64,000 nucleotides of DNA from Taeniopygia guttata (taxonomy: Eukaryota > Chordata > Aves > Passeriformes > Estrildidae): contig NC_133064.1 of the NCBI RefSeq assembly GCF_048771995.1, positions 23,229,001 to 23,293,000 on the forward strand, given 5' to 3'. Both the position numbers and the translations under genes were made by a program. The notes under the pieces are model-generated. The model was not told where the DNA came from. It worked only from the letters and a program-made list of their open reading frames with translations, and did not search any database. Position 1 is the stretch's first letter. Each line of letters opens with the position of its first letter. Positions 31,946-40,334 of the stretch are shown here, piece by piece.

Positions 31946-34338
31946 TTTCCCGGGCCCGGGAGTGCTTGGCCATTAACATGAACCGTCGCCTTGCAAACCT
32001 CTGCAGGATGGCCTGGCCTTCCACACCGGCCACAAACATACGAGGGAAATTTTCCTTTCTGTGCTTTCTTCCCCCGTTTGGTGCTCGCCTGAGCAGCACC
32101 CCGGGGCTGCTGCCAGCCCTGCGGTGCTGCCCAGACCGGCTGCGCAGCAGCAGCCCAAGCATCCGCCTTCTGAACCGAGGGGCCTAGGTCTGCACAGGCC
32201 GCTGCCATCTGTGAAAGTGTAGCCCCTTCAGGAAGAGCCTGTATGATTCTCTTGCATTCTGCGTTGCAGTGGATCCTAGCAAATCTCGCAAGGACCATTC
32301 GCCTTAGCTCAGGTTCTACCACCTGCCGCTCCACCGAGGCAGTAGACCTCGATGCAAAGTGCATGAATGACTCATCGGCCCTTTGAACAACAGTCAGAAA
32401 GGGTTCCATCGGGGCAGCCATTTCTAAGGTCTGGATCACAGCTGCTAAGCCTAACGTCCTGCACTGCTCAAGCACGAGAGGATTGTATCCCGCCTGCCCC
32501 TGAGGATCAACATAATTACCTGTGCCCATCAACATGTCGGCGGTAGCTACACGTCTGGGATCCTGCTGCCCCCGCGTAGCATTCTTCCGTACTGCACTGG
32601 CCACTAAAGCGGCCCACTTGTCCTCAAACACGTCAAATTGCACAGGGTCAAAAAGAGCCTGAGCCACAGAACGAATATCGAAAGGCGTCAGCAGGTTAGC
32701 AACAAGTAATCGGATCGTCTGCATAACCTCAGCAGACCCAACACCATACTGTGCAACGGTGTCTTGGATTTCCTTCAACACCTTAAATGAAAAAGGCTCA
32801 TGAGTGTTATGAGTAACACCCCTAAGCACAGGGAAAGCCTGAGGACCCCCTGGTAAGGCTGCATTATCCACTGTATCGTGTCCCGTAGCCTCCGGGACAC
32901 TGGCAGCCCCTGGGCTGCGAGGCGGTGCAACATCACCGGACACCACGCCCCCCGCAGCATCAGCAGAGCCAGAGGAGCCTTCCCCTTGATCCGGCAGGAT
33001 CCGCGAGGGGCCGAAGTCGCACATCTCCTCAGCCTTATCCAGGACCTCCTGCCAAAACCGCCCGTGGTCCTTCGGACGCACGGTCACCTGGCAGGCAGGG
33101 AGGGTCCACAAGGTCGACTGGGAGGATCCGCGGCCACGGGGAGTCACCGGTCTCCCGCTGGCCGCGTCAGCAGTCGCACTAAAGGTGAACACCCCAGCGC
33201 CCCGCTGTGCCGCAGTCCCGGCCCCCGCGGCAGGCGGGGAAGGCGGAACCGAACCAGCCGGTGCCCCAGCGGTGCTGTCTGCAGTATCAGCATAGGGCAC
33301 CGCGGCGGGCGCAGGCGGAGGCGCAGACCGCAACCCCAGCGCAGCGCTCCCATCCCCCGGGACGGGGGAAGGACGGGGCGAAGAGGGAGACGCGGCACGC
33401 GGAGACACGTCACCGCGGGACGACACAAGGGAGTCTGGCACGCCCCCAAGAAGCGTCAGACCCGCGCCGCGCAGCCTCCCGGTGGGCACCGCCCCCATCA
33501 GGCGGGACGGGGCGGGCTGCCCGCCTGCCGGGGCGGGGTCCGATGGAACAGTGACCAACGCCTTGCCTTTGGCGGCCCCCACCGCCTGCGCATGCCCGGC
33601 AGGCCGCGCAGGCTCCGGGATCGGAGCGGGTTCCTCCTCAGAAGATGAACCCGAGACCGGACCGGGCGAATGCGCCTGTGTCTTCTCCAGGGGAAATGTA
33701 ACACCACAGTTCGGGCAATTCACCGTCACCGAGTCAGACGCAATCCGAGGCGGGGGCTAATCCACGGGCCCCCGTTCACCCCCGAGCGCCGGGAAGGCAC
33801 AAAGAGAAAGTGCTTTCCCGCCCAGCCCACTACGCCTGCGACGCGGGGCAGGGCGAGGCGGCCGAACCGGCCCCACCGACCGGATGCCTGGAGCCAGTGG
33901 CCTGGGAGCCCGAACCACACCAGAGGAGGAGCCACCTTCCGGCTCACTCCCCCCGGGGCTAGGGGAATCAGGGCAACTGTACAGAGACTCGGCTTCCCCA
34001 GCATCCGCATCCAAGACAGATAGGTCCCCCAGAGAAGCCCGAGAACTGCCAACCTCAGACCCCTGCCAAATGGCATCCAACCTCTTAAACAGCATCATCA
34101 GCGGCCCAACATCTTCAAAACGATTATCAAGCAGGGCATCCAGGAGGCGATCTCCCACGGGAGACCAATTCTCCCAGGAAAGGGCCTCAGCAAGATTGGG
34201 AAAGAATCCCTGCTCCCTTGCCCATAAAAACAGCCTCTCAAAATCATCCCAATAAAAAGGAACGCGTTTCCGCTTCAGCACCTCCCTCCAAACGTCCAAA
34301 GCCACAGACTCCTCCCTAATGCCCTCAAAGCTCTCCAT
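31798..34338 (-). pseudogene. gag: ERV5 gag, full length with one amber codon
   Basis: ATG at 34338 (MESFEGIREE) leads an 847-codon frame to the TAG at 31798. The frame is interrupted only by a TAG at 33757-33759. Matrix has WDDFERLFLWAREQG and LGDRLLDALL-like helices. A long Pro/Ala/Gly/Arg region encoded by CpG-rich DNA follows (33000-33730) and starts, after the amber, with a CPNCGVTF cluster. Capsid includes FSFKVLKEIQ, ALFDPVQFDVFEDKWAAL and the major-homology-like SFMHFASRS. Nucleocapsid has one CCHC knuckle (CGRCGRPGHPAEVC). The slip site lies in the NC tail. Whether the amber is a mutation or read through is unknown. Confidence 0.88.
31945..31951 (-). promoter_or_regulatory. gag-pro frameshift heptamer GGGAAAC (ERV5)
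   Basis: Sense codons CCG GGA AAC GGG contain G GGA AAC. After a -1 slip the protease frame stays open for about 38 codons before the dUTPase core. The same heptamer is known to serve gag-pro shifting in betaretroviruses. Confidence 0.8.
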
Positions 34339-34437
34339 TACCAAAAAAAACCAGCAACAGACAACGCTCTAAACAAACAGAAAAACCTCACCAACAGTTC
34401 CCAGCCTAAGCTGCAATACACTTCGGCGGTCACCAGA
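34339..34437 (-). promoter_or_regulatory. ERV5 leader and primer-binding site
   Basis: The primer site at 34418-34435 reads TGGTGACCGCCGAAGTGT on the - strand, two bases from the LTR. The leader to the gag ATG is unusually short, about 80 bp. Confidence 0.75.
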
Positions 34438-34730
34438 TGTCGCTATAGGACACGAGAAAGCACAACGCGAGCCACTTGCTACCTTGCAAGGCAAAAAAGA
34501 GAGCGTTTATTTTCTGACTCCAACTTTTATACTTCTCTAAAGGTGACAGTGGATTGGAGAGTGAACGGGCTACCTCTCTGAAGACATTGGACAAAGCACT
34601 AGTACATCAAGTCTCTCCACTCCTATGGAGGAATGCAAAACAATACGTTATTTACAGAAACTGTGTGGGAAAGTTTCCCAATAGAATGTAAATTCAGAAG
34701 GCTTAAGAAGACTCAAGAATCAGGGCGACA
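34438..34730 (-). repeat. ERV5 5' LTR
   Basis: 293 bp with no difference from 28070-28362 that I can find on direct reading. TATA box at 34524-34532 and AATAAA at 34506-34511 on the - strand. The TSD copy GGGAGG follows. Confidence 0.95.
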
Positions 34731-34736
34731 GGGAGG

Positions 34737-35090
34737 GGTCCCAAAATGAGGAAGTAAATGAAGTCTTCCTCCTTCTGACCTTTCTACCTTTTCAATGCAA
34801 ACATGACAAATGAACTCTTGGTAGAACTCCCATTCCTTGTCTTCAATTGGTTTCAGAACAGAGGAGGCCCACAATTGTCTTATGTTCCTAAAAGCTATTT
34901 GTCAGTTTCTATATTCTTCATTATAAACCCAGCTAACTAAACATTGTGCTGACAAGCAATCAATTATTAGTTAACTACTAACTCCTAACTTCATCAAGAC
35001 CTACTCATTTATTATTATTATTTTAATTAACTCTAGTAAGGCTTATTTCTAACTAAAATCTTAGCTCCTCTAAAATCTCTAAATTCCTTA
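34737..35090 (-). repeat. Probable remainder of the ERV4 5' LTR (U3)
   Basis: This is the sequence that was contiguous with 28069 before ERV5 inserted. It holds no gene and is A/T-rich. I cannot place the terminal CA, so the right limit is only the start of the CR1 fragment. Confidence 0.4.
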
Positions 35091-35094
35091 AAGT

Positions 35095-35410
35095 TTACGT
35101 TTCAATCTGCCCAAATAAAAAGTCACTCTCTTTTAAATACTGCAAGGCCACAATGAGCTGTCCCCAGAGCCTTGTCTTCTCCAGGCCAAACAAACCAGCC
35201 TGTCCATTCCTCTGATGACCTTCATGGCCCTCTTCTGGACCCATTCTAACAGGTCCACATCTTGTGCTGAGGACTCCAGAGGTGGACACAGTACTCCATC
35301 TGGAATCTTCCAAGGGCAGAATAGAGGGGGAAAATCATCTCTATCTACCTGCTGGCCACACCTCTTTTGATGGAGCTGAGGATATGGTTAGCCTTTCCTT
35401 ATGAACAGCC
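35095..35410 (-). mobile_element. CR1 LINE fragment, 5'-truncated
   Basis: On the - strand the decayed frame includes GLEKTRLWGQLIVALQYLK, and the + strand reads CCCAGAGCCTTGTCTTCTCC, GCCCTCTTCTGGACCCATTC and ACAGTACTCCATCTGGAATC. These are hallmarks of the end of the CR1 reverse-transcriptase frame. Only about 300 bp are present, as usual for CR1. This avian/reptilian LINE supports a bird host. Confidence 0.85.
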
Positions 35411-36068
35411 TTGGAAAATATCCCTCTTGCCTGAATGGCATAACTTGCCTACTCTCACACTTTCAAAGAAAGTGCAAACCCAAACTGTGGCCAAGATGAA
35501 ACACTGTTGTCACCAAAACCCAGTCTCTTGCAACCCTATAAACATCAGTCCAAAATGGTGCCCTTTGAGCTCTCCTGGACCTCAGAGGGCCTGCAACTAG
35601 CAATGTCTCTCTGAGTAAGCCACCTCTCAGAGCTAGCAAGCTCTCATGTTTGTTATACTTGGAGGATCGCCGAAACACAACATATCCTCAGCCAATATCC
35701 CCACTCCTTGAGACCCAATCTTTCACCCGTTGGGAGATGCAAAAGTATCCAACGTCAGTATTTCACTGACCTCTGAGGGGGATTTTTTCTCAGGTACCTT
35801 GCTTGCTGTCTTAGGTTACAATATAAGATGTAACCAAAAGTATGTATTCTATCATCATTTTCATAAGCTGTTAAAAACAGGTGGGGCAGTGTTCTTTATC
35901 TCTTCCATGACTCATCCCTGATAACTCCCTCCAGAGACTATCTTCTGTTAATGGGCCATCGAGTCTCACTGCATGACTCATAAAATTACATCAACCCATT
36001 GTGAAATGCTCTGCCCAGGGGGAGGAACCAAACATTCCTACCTGGATATAATCTGAGGTTTTGGAACA

Positions 36069-36250
36069 CTATAAGCAGCCCGTCCCCAGGGTACAAAAGG
36101 CAAAGCATCCATCTTGAAGATGAGCCATGTGGTAGGCAGCCATGAGGGAGGCTCCCAGGCCTGTTTTTCCTTATTTAGTCCTTTTATTGTATTTTTGTTA
36201 AGGTTTAATAAACCTTTTAAAATTTTTTAAGTGAGCAGTCGTTTCTCACA
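36069..36250 (+). repeat. Possible LTR promoter and R-U5 end
   Basis: A TATAAG (about 36069), a GGTACAAAAGG, then AATAAA at 36207-36212 and an end ...TTTCTCACA at 36250 follow the order of an LTR on the + strand. No partner LTR, start or TSD was found. Confidence 0.35.
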
Positions 36251-36535
36251 CAGTGATTTTCCTTTTGAATGTGATTGAATGCAGTGGCAAGCAATGCCAC
36301 TGCCTAAAGCCTTTTGTAATAACCAATCAATTTTTTAGTAACCAATCATCTTTTTAGCAACCAATTGCTCCCAATCCCAATTTTCTTACACCAAGTCCAC
36401 CCTGGGGACAGAGGGGTGATTAAAATAATTAATCAAGGAAGGACAACAAAACATTTTCCCCATAACTTTTCCTACAGCCCCCACAGAGGAAGCTGCATGA
36501 CAAATACCTAAGCCTGCATAGGGACAACACCATCC

Positions 36536-36705
36536 TCACAAGGCAGTAGTTGCAGAATTGGCCTCAGGATTAGAACCTGCCAATTCTAGTTCTCCACAAC
36601 AAACTACAGACTGGGGGGGGGGGGGGGAGAGTTCCCCACAAGACAGGAGCTGCAGAATTGTCTTCACGACTTGAATCTGCCAATTCTGGCTTTTCACAAC
36701 AAAAC
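36536..36705. repeat. Degenerate tandem pair, about 104-bp period
   Basis: The block GCAGAATTGGCC...CTGCCAATTCTAG...CACAAC (from about 36541) recurs as GCAGAATTGTCT...CTGCCAATTCTGG...CACAAC (from about 36650), with a G15 run between. Confidence 0.7.
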
Positions 36706-37020
36706 ACACAAAAAGCACAGGGGCATGGGTCCCAACCAAAAAGGAGATATTGGCTCTGCACAAACCCCCACATAGACAAGGGAACTAAACCCCCAAATCC
36801 TTTTACCACAATTCCCTCAGAGAAAGATGTGTTCAAATTTCTAAGCCTGAAGAAGAAAGCACAATCTCCACAACCCCTCAAAGGAAGTTGGTCCAAGTGT
36901 TAAGAATTTTTGCAAAAGAAATCTTAACAATTCTCATAGCCCTTACAGAAGGATGCATATGAAATGATTTTGTGAGAGGAGACAATACTATTGTGAAAGA
37001 CACTTCAGGTCAGAGAACAT

Positions 37021-37571
37021 TAAATCCTGCCAACTACGCCAATTAAATGCCAGGATCAGGTTATTAAAGTTCTTAGAAATGCCTCTGCCTGAATTAAGGT
37101 GCAAATGAGACCATATGCCAATGTCAATAGTATGGGTTTTATTTGATAGTAAATATGTAAATATGAGAAAGAAAAGAGACACAAAAGAAGAGAAAGAAAT
37201 AGAAGATACATGGGGCGGAGAGCAAGAAAGTGACAGAGACAGAATAAAGAAAATATCACCACTCCGTGGATCCCAACAATGTTCTGTTGATCCTCTCCAG
37301 CTGGTCTTCTTGGTGGTGAAGGCCCCCCTCCCCCCCGAAAAGCATAGAATCCAATGGGTTAATATATGAATATATGCCCAGGCTAGGTAGGAAAACCCAG
37401 GCATCTCCCTGGGGGCAAGGGGGGGGGGGGAGTTTGCCATTGTCTCTTACAACTGACTCTGGGTTTGTTGCAGCATATGCAGTCCTATGGTGCAAGGCTT
37501 CATGAATGATTCTGGGGGACACTTTGGGGGATCTTTGATGGATTATGACACCCCCTCAGCTGTCTCTCACA
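37021..37571 (-). repeat. Orphan 5' LTR with a tRNA-Ser-like primer site
   Basis: On the - strand TGGCGTAGTTGGCAGGATTT (37022-37041) equals the complement of a tRNA 3' end of tRNA-Ser type, up to its T-arm. Six bases away an LTR-like region begins (TGCCAGGATC at 37048 on +). It contains AATAAA (about 37137) and TATA-like TATATTCATATATTAA (about 37365-37380) in the right - order. The upper end is uncertain: TCTCACA at 37571 or TCTTACA at 37454. No coding region follows downstream. Confidence 0.5.
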
Positions 37572-38049
37572 TGAATGTCCTGTGGATATGGCCTGTGGGG
37601 TTGGAGGTTCCACATCTGGGCCAGTTTGTGTAAGGGAGGATGGCTGTTCACTGCCTCTAACCAAATGCTCCGCCATGCATCCAAAACCTCCTTCTCCCCC
37701 CCCTTCACCTTGTTTCAGTGGAGTCTATGTAAGCCTGGCTTCTGTGGGCTGTGGTCTCTTACACCCGAAACCCAGACAGGGAAGAGTGTCTGTTGCATTT
37801 GGCTTTCTTGTGGATGCATTCCTTCCTTTCCCTCAGCCTTGTTTGTTTCTCCCTGGGCCTGAGATGGTATGGGTTTCCCTTTATCTAATCTCAGCACTTT
37901 GGCTTACAGCGCAAAGTTCTTCAAGGAGATTTCTGTGGTTGTAGCTTCTTTAGACACTTTTTGCAGTAATGAGACAAACTTTATATCAATGTTTGAGGCA
38001 TGAACTATTTCAGTCTCTCATTTCTGCTGCCATCTGCTCTGCCCCCACC
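37572..38049. other. No recognisable feature
   Basis: Weak open frames only, on both strands, without motifs. The last bases CCCACC (38044-38049) may be a decayed copy of the CCCTCC after ERV6. Confidence 0.5.
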
Positions 38050-38789
38050 TGCTGGTGCTCTCTTCTCCCATCTGCTTTCCCTTGCCCCGGCTAGCCCTGG
38101 GGAGAAGGGGAGCGGGCAGATCTCCAGCGCCTCCCGCTGAACCCTCGCGGGCTTTGGGCTGCGCTGTGTGAGTTCGGAGAGTAGACACTGACCCCACGGT
38201 GGTTTAATGAAGAGAGTCTTTCTCCGGGGGGCGAATTCCATTTTATTGCAATCCAACGGGGAAAACAATATTTCGAAGGGAACCAGGCGAGCCGCGCTGG
38301 CGTTCATCGGGGCCGCGCGAGCGGGCGGGGCGGGGCGTGCTGGAGCCGGCCAGGAGAAAAGCCCTGGGGGGGGCTTGGGCAGGCGGCGGCACGCGCTCGT
38401 GACAGCCAGGAGAAAGCACCGGGCGCGCTGCGCGCGCGGACTAAGTACGGGACGAGGGGAAACTGGGGCAGCCAATGGGGTAACGCCACGGGGGGTTTGA
38501 GGGTAGTGGTGTACGGGGGTACATCCAATGAAGGACGGACAGGTGGAGGGTCCCAGGTCGTCTGCCTATCGCTCGGCGTCCCGGGTGGAAGATTCCAGGT
38601 GGGGGGGAGGGATACCGAGTGACAGACAGGCATCTGGGGTAAACACAGTGACTTGGCATTTCTTGGGGACAACAGACCCACGGGGAAAGACGGGAAAACC
38701 CGGGGGGGAATCGTTACAGAGCCGGGGGTGCATGGAACAAACTTATACATAATACAAATGTAATAAAGCCTAAAAAACACAACTCTACA
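38050..38789 (-). repeat. ERV6 3' LTR
   Basis: In + orientation TGCTGGTGCT...CAACTCTACA. On the - strand AATAAA (CAATAAAATGG) lies at about 38243-38250. A CpG-rich block at 38300-38450 precedes it in sense. The polypurine tract AAAAAAGCGGGAGA is at 38790-38803. Confidence 0.9.
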
Positions 38790-38803
38790 TCTCCCGCTTT
38801 TTT

Positions 38804-39190
38804 GTTTAAAAACAAAAGAACGGAAAATAACTTAAACGGGAGATTTGCAGTCCTGTTCCCCATCGTCAAACCCGTTGTCTTCTGGGTGTTTTGGTTCTTT
38901 TCTGGATGTTCGGCGTTGAGCGGTGTCAGCTCTGATGGGGCGGCGAGGACGGCGTGGTTGATCTGAATGGTGGAGTTGATGGCCTTTAAATTTGAATTTT
39001 TAACAACACTAAAACTTATAATAAGAACAATGAGTGCTAACAGCAACACAAGTCCGGTTTCCAAAATGGATTGGATCCAACCCGTGAGACTGCATCCTTC
39101 AAAAGTGACCTCAGCCAGTCACTTGCAAGAGGGATGAAGCTTATTGATGCTGACATTGTGGGTTGTACCCTGGGCAAGGTGAATGTCTGA
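38804..39190 (-). pseudogene. env: ERV6 env remnant: membrane anchor only
   Basis: After integrase only about 400 bp remain before the LTR. On the - strand a membrane-proximal piece (GWIQSILETG) leads into a strong hydrophobic anchor (LVLLLALIVLIISF), then a short tail. A stop lies upstream. The surface subunit and most of the fusion subunit are deleted. Confidence 0.65.
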
Positions 39191-39209
39191 AAAACAACTG
39201 GAACATTAA

Positions 39210-40334
39210 TTAGCATTCAAGGGAGGGGAGATCTAAATCAAAAGGGAAGAGTAAGTCTAGGGAACTGGATGGGGAAAGGGAAGGCTCTGAGAGGGAAAGC
39301 GTTGAACTGGAAAGGAAAGGGGGAGACTTTCTCCGTCTGCGGAGGGCTGCATGACTCACCTGAGGATCTTTTTTCTTGTTGGTCTGGTGTTTGGGGACAT
39401 ATGGCCGGACAAATTTGGATGGGACCCATCTCAGGCCTGAGGGCGTGGACACGCAAGCGTATCCCCGTCCCCAGGTGACTAACTCATGGGGTCCTTCCAG
39501 CTGCCAAGTCTCCGGATCTTTAATGAGCAGTGGCGGTTTCTCCCTGACCTTGCTCTTCTCGTGGTTGCCAAAGTGCCTAGTGATTGGCGGGTTGAGGGTT
39601 TCAAAAGAAGAATTTAAGAAATTTAATGTGAAGAGGGCTCGCGCGAGTCGAACTTGGGGGGACTCAACTTTCATAGTCAACGTTTGTTGTTTTAGCATAC
39701 GCTTAAGACTCTGGTGAGTCCGCTCCACTACGGCTTGGCCTGTCGGGGAATACGAGATGCCGGTTTTATGCTCTATTCCCCATTGCTGCAGGAAGCTAGC
39801 AAACTCCTTGGACATGTACCCGGGGGCATTGTCGGGTTTTATTAATTTTGAGATGCCCCGCATAGAGAAGGCCTGTACTAAATGTTTTTTGATGTCTTTG
39901 GCTTTCTCCCCTGTGTGGGCAGAAGCAAAGACTGCCCCAGAGAAAGTGTCTACAGAGACATGGACGTGCTTCATCCTCCCAAAGGAATGGATGTGAGTAA
40001 CATCCATCTGCCACACTTTGCAGGACTTTAGACCCCTAGGGTTAGCCCCTGTGCTCACCGATAGTAAGGGGAGCGATATACAGGACGGGCAGGTGGCCAC
40101 AATGGCTCTGGCCTGGTCACGGGTGAGGTGGAATTGCCAGACCACAGCGGGCGCATTCTGGTGGTAGAGTTGATGGCTGATCTTAGCTTGGCTGGAACTT
40201 GTCTGGGAGTGGCGCTATCTGTGCCGGGGCGGCTGCGAGAGAGTTGGCACGCCGATTGCCCTCGGCCAAGAACGCTGGCAGGTTGGTATGTGACCTGATA
40301 TGCATCACATAAAAGGGTTGCTCTCGGTGGGAGA
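39210..40334 (-). pseudogene. pol: ERV6 integrase and end of RNase H
   Basis: The frame from 40145 to 39210 (311 codons) has the zinc-domain CPSC pair, WQMDVTH with the first Asp, KPDNAPGY with the second, VVERTHQ with Glu, and the C-terminal domain (GRGYACVST, WVPSKFVRPY). The zinc-domain histidines (HQLYHQNAP) and the RNase H end (HIRSHTNLPAFLAEGN) lie at 40146-40334 in a shifted frame. Two indels, near 40336 and 40205, therefore separate integrase from the main pol frame. The second-Asp context KPDNAPGY differs from the common K-x-DNGPAY. Confidence 0.8.

Larger units (their letters stand above)
28070..34730 (-). mobile_element. ERV5: young envelope-less betaretrovirus-like provirus
   Basis: Two 293-bp LTRs that read identical base for base flank 6.1 kb. 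GGGAGG is duplicated at 28064-28069 and 34731-34736. Between them are a primer site, gag, dUTPase-protease and pol in three successive -1 frames, then only 78 bp before the 3' LTR, so there is no env. Organisation resembles intracellular class II elements that lost env. Three in-frame stops (gag 33757, RT 30687-30692 region, RNase H 29703) and one frameshift in integrase disable it. Confidence 0.95.
16608..35090 (-). mobile_element. ERV4: class I provirus, heavily interrupted
   Basis: Read downward from about 35090: 5' LTR (split by ERV5), primer site, a 1.8-kb leader, gag matrix, [solo LTRs], gag capsid/NC, protease, RT, RNase H, [inserted segment], integrase, env up to 16608 where ERV2 cuts in. 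Capsid without betaretroviral features, LPQG/QYVDD reverse transcriptase and the gamma-type integrase core place it in class I. The 3' end is outside the window. The upper boundary is approximate. Confidence 0.75.
35411..37020. other. Unassigned repeats between the CR1 fragment and an orphan LTR
   Basis: No gene is supported. A possible LTR tail lies at 36069-36250. A degenerate tandem pair lies at 36536-36705, and G15 at 36613-36627. The rest resembles decayed retroelement sequence but I cannot classify it. Confidence 0.5.

Noticed and set aside
32878-33648. 256-codon + strand frame, Arg-rich
   Set aside because: Antisense of the CpG-rich Pro/Ala region of ERV5 gag, which is the supported frame.
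37021-37041. tRNA gene
   Set aside because: Only the 3' 20 bases match a tRNA; no cloverleaf. It is a primer-binding site, as are 15901, 60811 and the others.
38207-38500. 97-codon + frames in both ERV6 LTRs
   Set aside because: CpG-rich LTR sequence read antisense; present in both LTRs because they are repeats.
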